The notes: generated by a model from the letters alone, not told the origin. 64,000 bases of DNA from Hippopus hippopus (GCA_946811185.2 OX328099.1:67150714-67214713), one strand, 5' to 3'. Positions 46,734-56,980 are shown, numbered from the stretch's first letter. Made by a program: numbers and translations.

Positions 46734-49700
46734 TCAGTCATATCCATATGGTACAGTGTCATAATTGTCTAGTTTCCTTCGCTTTGTATACACCAATTGA
46801 TAACTTTTCTTTTCTTCTCTATTATACAATTTCCTCTTTCTTTTGTCTCTACATATTTTACATGGGTTGGTTACAACAATATTTGAACTACTTTTTGAAT
46901 CTGTTACTATAGCTTTCACGGCTTCAAAATTGATTAGTTTGCTATTAGTGTAGTTCAAAGTAAACCCTCTGACCTTACATGTTTCCTCGTTGGTACTGGT
47001 CTTATATGCGTAATTCTTTGGACCTCCTGACACAAATTCTACAATATGCTCTCCTTGCTCCAGTTCATCCGTCAACTCACCCAAGTAGTCCCCTAAGGGA
47101 GGATCAAACTCTCCGGGTCTACTCACGTAAATGACAGAGTCCGTGTCGTAGTACAACACTCTTTTATTCAACTTTTCGAGCACACTGTACAATTTTAATC
47201 GGGCCCAACATGTTGTAAAGGTCGCCAAGTAAATGTTTGTTTCGTTGTCTTCGGGGTGAAAGTCATGTTTATAAATCCACTCTATTTGTATCATATCATT
47301 TGAGAGTATATGAAAGTTCAGAGGCTCTTTTGTAGGATCAGAAAATACTTGAAAAAATAAGTTTGCTTGACTCTCGTGATATATTTTGGTTTGACGCATA
47401 TTGAGTCTCTGTCCAAACTTACCCCAAAAGCTATTGAGACAAAGTTTGGCCAGAGCTCTTTTGCCAGGGTTTTTTACAATGCTGTTTTGATCCAGCAATA
47501 CACCCTCTTTTTTATGATAATCTTCCATGTATTTTGTCATGTCTTGTTTCGTTTTGACCCAATCAGGAGGGCCACTCGCCTCTTGCTTAAATTTCAAAAA
47601 CGTGTTGATATACTTGGCGAATAACCCCCCATCACCCGTCTCAGGATTATACTGTGTTGTTTCCTCCCAGTGGTATACTTCATATATTTTTTCTAGTGTG
47701 TAACCCAGTCTTAGAGCCGTTTTTATCTCGGGGATGCACCACGTGCCAATTAAAACCCTGTCTTCAGAAGAACATGTACATGAATCTTGATTCTCGGTAT
47801 CCGCACAGGTACGACATAGAGGAAATTTCAGTTTGCCATTTGATCTATAGGGGAGGACTGGATGATACAGCCCTCTCGGGGGTAATGTCTTTATTTTGGC
47901 AATACCAAAATACTCCTCAAGCTTCCCGAAGTCTTTGGTCAAGATTTTGGGGTGACCTACGGGATACCGACACTACTTGTTCACCCAAGGGTACAAACTT
48001 GTAAAGTCTACGTATTTGACCTGTTCATGTTCTTTGGTTTTGTAATAGAGTTGACTGGCATTAGTGCGCCCTCCGAAGAAACTCTCTCTTGGATCTAATC
48101 GGTCAGCTACATCTAATTGTGCAATGCATTCTTTGAGTTCTTCATTTTCGTCCTTTAATTTTTTGAAGTCATGGTCCCAAATACACACATACTTCATGCC
48201 TAATTGCTCGAGGTATGCTTTCTTTTTTAGAGTCAGAGCATACAATTCATTCAGTGATTGATTGGTGAGGGGGTGATACGTGTCCTCTCGTTTGTCTGGG
48301 AAACACACAGGGCATCCGTGAAACACACATCCGTGGTACTCGTATGCTGTGTGTGTTTCTTCACAATATCCATCTAATTTGTATCGTGTTCCTGGTATCT
48401 TTTTTTCACCTTCATTCAGTGCATGCTGAATGTGTACATGGTCTGTAAGCGCTCGCCACTCTAACCACTGAATTGACACCTTACTGTATTGTTCTTTGTA
48501 TCCACTGGGAGGAATCTTTGCTATCGGGGTGCTTACAAATTCTTTACCCTTGACTTTCAATTTTGCTGCACTCACCCATTCATCTTTCACCAGTACATAC
48601 AATACTCCCTCACATAGTTTGGCTGGGATCCATTCATCAGTGTCATACAATTGTACCTTCCACTTTTCTTCTAGAAATTTACTTCTAAACACATTCATGC
48701 ATACTGATGCAATCGTAACACTGTCGAAAGGATCTACGGCCCCAAACCACCTTTTTTCAGTCTTTCCCTTTCCATTTATGACCTCTTTTTCTTCTCCCGT
48801 TGCATTCATTAACAAATATCTAAATTTCAAACATGCTTGTCTCAATATATCAACATCACTTCTACAATATTCTAACATCTCTTTTCTAAAATCAAAAACT
48901 TCACACTATCTCTGTTTCAACCACTCTTCTAACTCGCTTCTTTCTTTCTCACCCATGAAATCGTAACCATAATCTTTAGCATCAGGGTAGGGCCCAACAT
49001 AATTTTGATTCTCTCTGGTATTAAAATAATGTGGGAACCACCCTTTTTTCAATTCATGTAAACCAAATGCTTTGGGTAATGCTGACAGTTTCATGGGTAA
49101 GAAGTTAAGACTGTCTATTACCTTGATATGTAAGTCTCGCTCTACTGTCATGTACATTATCTTGGACCCGTTGTAAATAATTTTGTCTGGCCGTAATGAC
49201 TGATCAACGAGGTACTCTAGCAGAAAGTAACCGTCATAACCTTTCATGTTATGAGCAACCACCTTGCAGTACTCGTGTTGTTCCGTAAATAACCATTGCC
49301 CAAACTGTTCAGCAGTATCATGTCCCTGGAAAGTGACTTCTCTAAAGCCACATGTCCCTGGACAAGGTCCCAAATCTTTCTCATCCAGATTTTTTTGACA
49401 TTTTTTACAACGGCTACCGCATCTCTTACATACTGATTTGGCAGTCAATTCATTGTCAATACATTTTGGGCATACCGAATGAGCTAAGACAAAGTTGGGA
49501 CGATGCGTAGTTCTACCGCACCATGACGTGTTGCAGTTTTTACACTTAGAACAAGACTTACATACCTGTGATGGTTGACAATCTGCGCATTCTATTTTCT
49601 TTTGCGGTATGTATCCATTCTCGCACTCACTCATATCATCCTGACTACACTCAAAATCAAAAAATATATATTTAGGTATAAACTTGTCCTTACATTCTTT

Positions 49701-51509
49701 CGCTCTTAAATAACACTGATGATCGTCCAACACATACTTTTTACAAGTCTTACAAAAGTATTCCCCACACACATGGTCCTCCTTCTTCCTTATGTCCGTC
49801 CTTAGTACCTTGTAACACCTGAAACACCTCCACCACTTTTCACACTGGGAAGGCCCACTGGGTTGACCTTTTCTCCTTCCATTTTTGTGTAAGGGTACTT
49901 TCTTGTGTTGTTTGTAACAATCATCTGACCTACAGTCCATGTTACAATCTGTGCACCTCAGAGTCTTGTTCGTTTTAGGGCAGTGGTCCCTCTTGCACAC
50001 TATACATTTTTCTGCACACTGGTGATATTCCCTATTACTATAGTGTTTGAGACATTTTTCACAAAAATAGGAGTCGCTAAAAAACCCAGTGATGTTTGTT
50101 ATGGCATGAAAGTGGTCGTCGTCCACCAAGTACACGTAGATACAGGGACGCCCGTCACTGCTAGGACCAGTAATAAATTTATTGCCTAGGCGAGCGCTGA
50201 TGACCATCACGCGTACTCCTAGGATTTCCTCAAATGCCTCCACATCGTTGAGACTAGCTGTTCGGTCTATGGGTACGCCTGCCATCTTACACAGAGCCCT
50301 TGCCAGCTGTCCTTGGTGTTTCTTCTTCTTTTTGACAAGGTCGTTATAGTAAGACAAGGGGACTTTTTGATATTCTAAAACCAACTCCAAGCTACTTTTT
50401 CCCTGTCTGTTTTTCGTTACCTCCTCCCATTCTTCCTTGGTACACCTCTTTAATTTTGCCCAGCTGACTCCAATGGCCCTTGCCATACACATTTTATCTT
50501 CATTCTCAATAGTCACTACCGAGCGTTTTAAATCCAATGAAGTGTTTTCACCTTTAATACGCATGATATGTTTTCGCTTGCCTCCTTTAGGTAGGTCAAT
50601 GGTCCCTATTATTATATCAAAGGTCTCATCGATCGAAAGTTCCTGGTTACTATTGAGTACCTTTTCGAGGATCTCCATAACTCTATTAGCGTCAAGGGTA
50701 TCCCACTTCTGTAAAGGGACGACAACAGGGTTGTGCAAAGCATCGTGATATATCACGACACGACCTAGATCATTCCCCTGTAGGTGTCCTCGGGCCTCGT
50801 TAAGGGCTGCCTGGATCATGTCATGAAGTCCCTGCCTCACGTCTATTAACCGCTGACCATTGTACCGCTCATCCAATTTTACTTGATATGTTGTATCTAT
50901 TGCTGCATTTTTGGCATATGTGCGGGTGTCCTTCTTTCTCATTGTGTATTTCAGTTTGTTGTCGTTCTGTAGACCGGAGGGTCCCGCCCGTGGCTCTTCC
51001 CCTTCCCCTGTCTGAACAAATGGATCGTCCCAATCACCATCTTCCAAACACAACCTTGCTGTCTCGTTCATATCGTCATCAAAAAGATCGTTCTGTAGAC
51101 CGGAGGGTCCCGCCCGTGGCTCTTCCCCTCCCCCTGTCTGAACAAATGGATCGTCCCAATCACCATCTTCCAAACACAACCTTGCTGTCTCGTTCATATC
51201 GTCATCAAAAAGAAGGGCTTTGACAGCTCCATCAATTTCCTCCTGTATTTGTACATACTCTAGCGATACGACCATGTCCTCCTCGTTAAAAGTAACCGGA
51301 GTCTGGATACGTCCACCTAGGGTTTGCAGCACCAAGTCCATTTGTTCTTCGATAAACTCATTATCATATTCCTGTTGTCTCAGCTGGAAAAGTCTAAGTC
51401 TTACAGACACGGAATCCTGGATCCCCATGGTCGTTGCAAAGTCCATAAGCTCATCCGGATCCGTATAAGAGTTTATCATAACGTCCATTATTTCAGCCAC
51501 AGCGTCCAT
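46734..51509 (-). pseudogene. Protein-primed family-B DNA polymerase, two amber codons
   Basis: One frame of 1591 codons from the ATG at 51509 to TGA at 46734, broken only by TAG at 48908-48906 (codon 868) and TAG at 47975-47973 (codon 1179). The N-terminal region (about 1-470) includes an acidic duplicated stretch. Two cysteine-rich zinc clusters lie at about 480-600 and 640-720. Exonuclease motifs: FFDFE (D618, E620), HNMKGYD (754-759) and YCRSD (881-885). Polymerase motif A is DFTSLYP (from 1168), motif B KLCLNSFWG (about 1355) and motif C YYDTDS (about 1454-1458). The first amber falls between exonuclease motifs II and III; the second lies just after motif A. Every catalytic motif survives, so decay is recent or the stops are read through. 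Family role: replication primed by a terminal protein at the TIR ends. Confidence 0.93.
50962..51213. repeat. 126-bp in-frame tandem duplication inside polymerase
   Basis: Two adjacent 126-bp units (50962-51087, 51088-51213), nearly identical, encode a repeated 42-residue acidic module (LFDDDMNETARLCLEDGDWD..). One base differs visibly (GGTGGGGG versus GGTGAGGG sense), so the duplication is recent. Confidence 0.95.
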
Positions 51510-51561
51510 GTTGCTCGATTGAAATCTGAAAACAGAATAGGTATGTTACCGAGTGTGTCTT

Positions 51562-51569
51562 CTTATATA
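51562..51569 (-). promoter_or_regulatory. TATA box of the polymerase gene
   Basis: Minus strand GTATATAAGA, about 55 bp upstream of the ATG at 51509. A start site 30 bp downstream would leave a leader of about 20-25 nt. Confidence 0.55.
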
Positions 51570-51632
51570 CTCTCCATTAGCCTCGTTTTGAGAAAGAGCT
51601 ATTTTTAGATATACTAATTTAATACAGGCATA

Positions 51633-52915
51633 CAATATATGAAATCGGGGTAAAAGGCACCCGCTGAATTCATTTCTTTAGTCAGAAAATGGATTTTATC
51701 GTGTTTTAAGTGAAATTTACTTTCGAATTTGATCATAGATGATAAGAACAGCCTCAATGACATTTTATCTAACAAGTTATCTCCAATACCTTCATACCTA
51801 ATTTGAAAATTTTTATTTCTTGATTTAAAATGAAATATAGCGACAGTAGTATGTAATGTAATATATGAAATCGGGGTAAAAGACATCCGCTGAAGTCATT
51901 TCTGTAGTCAGAAAATGGATTTTGTCGTGTTTTAAACGAAATTTACTTTCGAATTTGATCATAGATGATAAGAACAGGCTCAATGACATTTTATCTAACA
52001 AGTGATCTCCAATACCTTTATACCTAATTTGAAAATTTTTATTTCTTGATTTAAAATGAAATATAGCGACAGCAGTATGTAATGTAATATATGGAATCGG
52101 GGTAAAAGGCACCCGCTGAAGTCATTTCTGTAGTCAGAAAATGGATTTTGTCGTGTTTTAAACGAAATTCACTTTCGAATTTGATCATAGATGATAAGAA
52201 CAGGCTCAATGACATTTTATCTGACAAGTGATCTCCAATACCTTTATACTTAATTTGAAAATTTTTATTTCTTGATTTAAAATGAAATATAGCGACAGCA
52301 GTATGTAATGTAATATATGGAATCGGGGTAAAAGAAATCAGCTGAAGTCATTTCTGTAGTCAGAAAATGGATTTTGTCGTGTTTTAAACGAAATTTACTT
52401 TCGAATTTGATCATAGATGATAAGAACAGGCTCAATGACATTTTATCTGACAAGTGATCTCCAATACCTTTATACCTAATTTGAATTTTTTTATTTCTTG
52501 ATTTAAAATGAAATATAGCGACAGCAGTATGTAATGTAATATATGAAATCGGGGTAAAAGACACCCGCTGAAGTCATTTCTGTAGTCAGAAAATGGATTT
52601 TGTCGTGTTTTAAACGAAATTCACTTTCGAATTTGATCATAGATGATAAGAACAGGCTCAATGACATTTTATCTGACAAGTGATCTCTAATACCTTTATA
52701 CCTAATTTTTTTTTTCTTAATTTAAAATGACATACAGCAACACTTGTATGGAATGCAATATATGAAATCGGGGTAAAAGGCATCCGCTAAAGTCATTTCT
52801 TTGGTCAAAAAATGGATGTTTTTCTCGCTTTTTAAACGAAATTCATGTTAGAATTTGATCATAGATGATAAGAACATGCTCAATGACATTTTATCTGACA
52901 AATTATCTCATATAG
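51633..52915. repeat. 226-bp satellite array, about six units
   Basis: Units starting GAAATCGGGGTAAAA (or GGAATCGGGG) lie at 51641, 51867, 52093, 52319, 52545 and 52764. The first four steps are exactly 226 bp and the fifth is 219. Inner units are 95% or more alike; the outer two are more diverged, as expected for unequal exchange. The period is not a multiple of three. The overlapping 95-codon minus-strand ORFs are therefore a by-product, not a protein array. Confidence 0.95.
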
Positions 52916-53247
52916 AGATAAAAGTTGAAAATCGACGTTCGGCGTAAATTCAAAAAGATTTTATCACTCAAAACTTGATTGCAATTTGTAACATTAGGTA
53001 AACAATTGTTACAAATTAGACTTACACGTTCATATATATGCAAAAATTAAAAGCCAGGTGTTTTTCTGCAGATGTTTTAAATTTTTCAAAACGGAAAAGT
53101 CACTTTAGATTTAATATCAAACAGTGTCTGGTTGCACAAAAGTAGCACATTGTTAAATCGAGGATTTCGAAAAGAAAAATTGACGAAGTTTGTTTCAGCA
53201 TATTTATTTCAATTTTGGGCACCTCTTCTTTTTACTGAAACTGAAGG
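52916..53247. other. AT-rich leader between satellite and zincin gene
   Basis: About 330 bp. A weak CATATTTATTTC lies about 50 bp before the zincin ATG. No other feature is seen. Confidence 0.4.
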
Positions 53248-53886
53248 ATGGATATTCTAAATTTACTGGAAATTATAGTTATGTTTCATGCGATAGACAT
53301 TAACCTTATAGAAGCTTTACGTTTTCTTTTAACAACAGGGATAGGACCATTCAAGTGCAAAGAGATGCGAGTCTCTTTATTTCACTTTTCAGGGTCACAA
53401 TGGGTGAAAGAAGACATCACCTACCAACCACCCAAGTTCACTGATAAACGATGCCAAGTAATGATCTGTAGGGTTAATTCTTTTTTCGATGCTTTAATTG
53501 AACAGAACTCCTATGATGCGTTTGTAAAATATAGCAAAGAACTTATAGCTCAATTAATGTTCTGTCTACATACAAGAAGTACAGATAAAAAACAATTACA
53601 CATTTATTTACACCCTGAAAAAGATTCGAATGATAATGGCTTCACAAAGTATGCTGGTCCTGAATTTAATGAAATACACATTTTTTGTGGCAATATGAAC
53701 TCAAAAAGACAGTGTGCCGGAACAATTATACACGAGATGGGACATGCAATATTGCCAATTGGGAATGGACATAACAATTTTTGGTTCACAACAACCGCAT
53801 GTCTCATGGCTGCTGCAAACTTATTTGTCACAAATAGATCAAAAGAAATGCCCGTGGTTTCAATCACGGGATCAAATATACAATAA
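53248..53886 (+). CDS. Zincin metalloprotease-like protein
   Basis: 212 residues. The motif HEMGH at 162-166 with a third histidine at 175 (HExxH-x8-H), followed by NNFWFTTTACLM, matches the zinc-binding layout of minimal zincins. The H-x-x-x-F-W-x(n)-A arrangement after it recalls the SprT/Spartan and Wss1 families, which cut proteins crosslinked to DNA. The N-terminal 150 residues are not recognised but look α/β folded. No signal peptide, so probably intracellular. In this element no adenovirus-like protease was found. The zincin may take over capsid maturation or remove terminal protein from DNA ends (both inference). It lies alone between the satellite and the right TIR. Confidence 0.65.
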   Translation: MDILNLLEIIVMFHAIDINLIEALRFLLTTGIGPFKCKEMRVSLFHFSGSQWVKEDITYQPPKFTDKRCQVMICRVNSFFDALIEQNSYDAFVKYSKELIAQLMFCLHTRSTDKKQLHIYLHPEKDSNDNGFTKYAGPEFNEIHIFCGNMNSKRQCAGTIIHEMGHAILPIGNGHNNFWFTTTACLMAAANLFVTNRSKEMPVVSITGSNIQ

Positions 53887-54285
53887 TTCAAGTGTAGGTC
53901 AAAATGTGAAATTGTGTTAATACATGTATGTATGTAAAAAGAAAATCCTGTAATTCGCTAAAATAGTGTTTATGTGTGTTTGTGTGGGTGTGTGTCGGGA
54001 AAACTGTGTATATGTTTTTATATTGTAAAAAGGAATAGATTACAACGCTTTAAAGGTAGGTCGATTCATATTTTACTATCATATTTACTGCAGATTTTCA
54101 TTGTGCACATTGAGAACCTTTCTTCTTTTCCCCCTGTACGCTTTCATTTTCTCCCCGTTCCGGTTAAATTTTCAGTCTTTTACCTCACTACCGTAAAAAC
54201 CAGGGTTTGTATGGTAACGAGTTATAAGCGTTTACAAACAAGTGAAGTAAAACGGACTTACCTTTCTATAATCGAGGTTCCAACA
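53887..54285. other. Non-coding interval near the right end
   Basis: Contains a (TG)n-like stretch at about 53968-53998. CCGTAAAAACCAGGGTTTGTATGGTAACGAGTTA (two pieces, about 54190-54224) may be a faint family A end. The 129-codon plus-strand ORF at 53974-54363 has no supporting feature. Confidence 0.35.
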
Positions 54286-54630
54286 TCAATGATCTGGAAA
54301 CGCTGTTACAACAATAAACTTTGTGCCATTTCTAACGCACACAACTTTTACTTTATTACTTAATTGTTTATTGATACCTAGAACCCCTATGTAAAAACTA
54401 AATTGCTTTAGAAAATATACTCTTCTTCCAACAGTATATTGCCTGTCAGGAGAATCCAAACACAGCTGAACTGCATTAAGCAAGACAGTTTTACTGAAAA
54501 AAAAAGAAACTCCTGTATAGGATATGTTATACAAATGCTTTTCATAAGTATGATCTGATATTAAAATGTTCATTTTGAAAATAACTATCACATAACAGAC
54601 TCTCACATTCCTCCGAAAATGTACATTCAT
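54286..54630 (-). CDS. Hypothetical protein next to right TIR
   Basis: 114 codons reading inward from the right TIR, mirroring the PC4 gene at the left. The product is rich in V, F, Y and C and ends KFIVVTAFPDH. A short β-hairpin with T-A-F-P is common at the end of small RNase-fold domains, but I cannot assign a family. A strong TATA box (CTATATAAAAGG) lies 15-27 bp upstream of the ATG. A typical start site would therefore fall at or after this ATG, and translation may begin at the internal Met codon at 54573. Confidence 0.35.
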   Translation of the reverse strand: MNVHFRRNVRVCYVIVIFKMNILISDHTYEKHLYNISYTGVSFFFSKTVLLNAVQLCLDSPDRQYTVGRRVYFLKQFSFYIGVLGINKQLSNKVKVVCVRNGTKFIVVTAFPDH

Positions 54631-54644
54631 CTACAAAACGTTTG

Positions 54645-54656
54645 CCTTTTATATAG
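54645..54656 (-). promoter_or_regulatory. TATA box facing inward from right TIR
   Basis: Minus strand CTATATAAAAGG, the best TATA consensus in the element, just inside the right TIR boundary at 54697. Confidence 0.55.
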
Positions 54657-54696
54657 TTAACAGACAAAAGCGTTTGATAAAGTGTTTATAAATTCC

Positions 54697-55035
54697 ATGC
54701 ATTTTTAATGAGAGGCGAATGCTTTGTCTGAATTTCTGCAGACGATTCTATACAATCGCGCCAGACATCACGCATTTTAATCAGCGGAAAGCGACCTATT
54801 TTGTAAGAATATCGACATTTTCTCATGCATTTTTAATGAGAGGCGAATGCTTTGTCTGAATTTTTGCAGACGATATTATACAATCGCGCCAGACATCACG
54901 CATTTTAATCAGCGGAAAGCGACCTATTTTGTAAGAATATCGACATTTTCTCATGCATTTTTAATGAGAGGCGAATGCTTTGTCTGAATTTTTGCAGACG
55001 ATATTATACAATCGCGCCAGACATCACGTGGAAGA
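54697..55035. repeat. 128-bp subterminal repeat, right (about 2.6 units)
   Basis: ATGCATTTTTAATGAGAGGC starts units at 54697, 54825 and 54953 (exact 128-bp steps). The outermost unit breaks off after GCCAGACATCACG. A distant fourth relative (ATGCATTTTCAATGGCGAAT) lies at 55623. Confidence 0.9.
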
Positions 55036-55254
55036 GTGTCGACATTTCTCAAACATTAAATCATTTTGATATGCGACTCTGTCAGGAGAGTATCGAAAGG
55101 TCTCATGAATTATAAAAAAAAAAAAATCAGAATTTCTAAGAAAGCTAATGATCAAACCAACAGGGAATTTTATATTATGCCACCGCTATTTGGGGATCGT
55201 AGTAAGTTTTTCGCAAACTTTTCCATGTAGAAGCGAGGACCTAAAAGCTGAGCT

Positions 55255-55512
55255 CTTAAATAGCTAGCGTGCAGGACTTGAGATGGGTCGTGGCTTCGAT
55301 CCCTGGCTAGGTCGAGGACTGAAAATTGTGAAACCATTTATTTCTCTACCACAGCTGACCGTAATAATGGTTATGTGAGACAGCAGTCAGTGACTTGGAA
55401 AGAAAATGATGCCCTGGTAAAAGATACTGCTGGAAAGCATGTATAGGTGCACTGGCCGCAGCGACTTAAGTGCAACAAAAATGTTGAAAACGGCGTTAAA
55501 CACCATACGATT
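55255..55512 (+). repeat. S1-type SINE carried inside the right TIR
   Basis: Mirror image of 38775-39030: GCTAGCGTGCAGGACTTGAG, GGCTTCGATCCCTGGC (B box) and a body to GGCGTTAAACACCATACG. The first half of the tRNA head is replaced by TIR sequence. Confidence 0.85.
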
Positions 55513-55912
55513 TTATTCATTAAAGTCAATACAAAACCTAGACTTTGAATGGTAAGGGGGGGTAAAAGCGTTCACAGACAAAAGCATTTTTAGTAGAGCA
55601 ACCTCTTTGAGAGAAAGTTCTCATGCATTTTCAATGGCGAATGCTTTGGCTGAATTTTCGGTTCTATACAATCGGGCGCCGGCCTGATCGGTCAAAACGC
55701 GCCAAAACACGCTTGGAATTGTCATCTAGCCTCGGCAGGTGGGAGGCAACGAAAGCCAGACAAAAGGTATGCAAGATTACGTCATATTGCCACAGACAGT
55801 CTGACCTCCAACAGACAAAGGCCTCTAACAATAGTCTGAACTGTCAAAGACAAAGGCCTGGCCCCTATAGTGCCGCAGGCAATTTGACCTGCATAGTGCC
55901 ATAATTACTACT

Positions 55913-55918
55913 ATCAAT
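55913..55918. repeat. Right target-site duplication ATCAAT
   Basis: Directly follows ..ACTACT at the element's right end and matches 38368-38373. Confidence 0.9.
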
Positions 55919-56010
55919 CCTCGATAAAAATTGAGCGAGCCGAGGATCGAACTTGTGACCCCATGTTCTCAAGTCCTGTACGCTACCGACTGAGCTACCG
56001 TGGCTCGACG
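55919..56010 (-). repeat. S1 SINE, right part (split by the Polinton)
   Basis: CCTCGATAAAAATTGAGCGAGCC continues the body from 38373 and leads into the reversed head (GGATCGAACTTGTGACC B box, ACCGACTGAGCTACCG A box). Confidence 0.9.
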
Positions 56011-56847
56011 TGATGAAGAGTTAAGAGAGAAATACACAACCATTGCAGTCCTAAAGCTATTTTGCGTCAGAATACGTTTACGAAAATAGAAAAATCGGGC
56101 AGTGTAGATTAAGATCAGAATGTAGGTAATGTGGATTTTTTTTCCGTCTTTTGATTTCATTCTAAGCTTATGAACAAGATGTTTCCATTAATAGACCAGT
56201 TATGCAGTATCTCACAAATAGGAACGGGATGTTGAAATTAAAACCCGGACGCTAACACCGATTTCCATGTCATTTAAAGGTGATCCACCCACTGAAACAA
56301 TAAAAAACTTTCAAATACCGGTACCATCCGGTTTATTTGAACTGCACTCTGGGAAAGGGGGGGGAGTTATGCATCTTTGCAAATCATTACGAGCACAATG
56401 GCTTACCAAGCAAATCGTCCCATGATATTTATATAAGAAATATAATCCTTTTCACTGAACATAACTCAATTTTGCTTGTTTGAAAGTGGTTTTGACCAGC
56501 TTTGAACAGTATTTCATCACAGAGAGAGTTTACGAATTTACGGCTTCATTGCTTTCAGATTCTGAAGTGTCATGCCAAAGGGCACTTTTACTTGAACAGC
56601 CTTGCCAGCGAGGACAGACCTTATATTTCTAGATTACAAATTATCAAGGTCAACAGATAAACCATTATTCGACGGAGGACTTCCCAGGTTTAATGAATAT
56701 CAATGTCATCTTTCCGTTATAAGCGCTTAGACAAATTGAATCAAAGTACTGATAATTTCTTTTTTTGTTTTCTTCATACGTTGGAAAATGCATTTTAGAT
56801 CTCAGCTGTTAAAGAAATTGATTTATTTTATATAACATTTCACCTCG
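56011..56847. other. Intergenic, no gene recognised
   Basis: A family B remnant lies at 56095-56130 (GGGCAGTGTAGATTAAGATC) and a family C start at about 56343 (GCACTCTGGGAAAGGGGGGG). Otherwise no feature in about 840 bp. Confidence 0.4.
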
Positions 56848-56980
56848 GTTAATGCGTTCCGTTTGAACGACCTTGTGGAAAAGAATTTTTTGAAACAGTG
56901 TGGGAAAAGGAGAAAATGCTTGTACTTAGCACGTTCTCTGTTTCCCACAATATTTTCTGCCCTTTCAAAGATGACTCCTA
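56848..56980 (+). repeat. Family A MITE, partial
   Basis: GCGTTCCGTTTGAACGACCT to the core (GTGGGAAAAGGAGAAAATGC, right arm diverged) and TTTTCTGCCCTTTCAAAGA. The right flank is missing. Confidence 0.65.

Larger units (their letters stand above)
38374..55912. mobile_element. Maverick/Polinton element, 17.5 kb
   Basis: Terminal inverted repeats start AGTAGTAATTATGGCAC and end with the complement. They are bounded by ATCAAT duplications. The interior encodes the diagnostic Polinton set: DDE integrase, protein-primed family-B DNA polymerase, FtsK/HerA-type packaging ATPase and double-jelly-roll major capsid protein. Extra genes include TBP, tandem PC4, a BIR protein and a zincin. The typical adenovirus-like cysteine protease was not found. 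Plus-strand and minus-strand gene blocks converge at about 44.85 kb. Three in-frame stops (one in the minor-capsid candidate, two in the polymerase) and no frameshifts suggest a fairly recent copy that is no longer autonomous. Such elements are thought to be able to form virions as well as transpose. Confidence 0.97.
54697..55912. repeat. Right terminal inverted repeat
   Basis: 1216 bp, complementary to 38374-39437 but with one more 128-bp unit. The outermost bases are ..CCATAATTACTACT. A 93-codon ORF appears in both TIRs in mirror image and is a consequence of the repeat. Confidence 0.93.

Noticed and set aside
51614..52564. Three similar 95-codon minus-strand ORFs
   Set aside because: Encoded by the 226-bp satellite; the period shifts frame each unit and there is no start context or domain.
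53974..54363. 129-codon plus-strand ORF after the zincin
   Set aside because: Low-complexity start, no domain, overlaps the better supported minus-strand ORF and a possible repeat fragment.
38374..55912. Adenain-type cysteine protease
   Set aside because: I looked in all listed frames of the element for a His-Glu/Asp-Gln-Cys arrangement and a QNxxxxxCG-like block and found none; absence is by eye, so a diverged version cannot be excluded.
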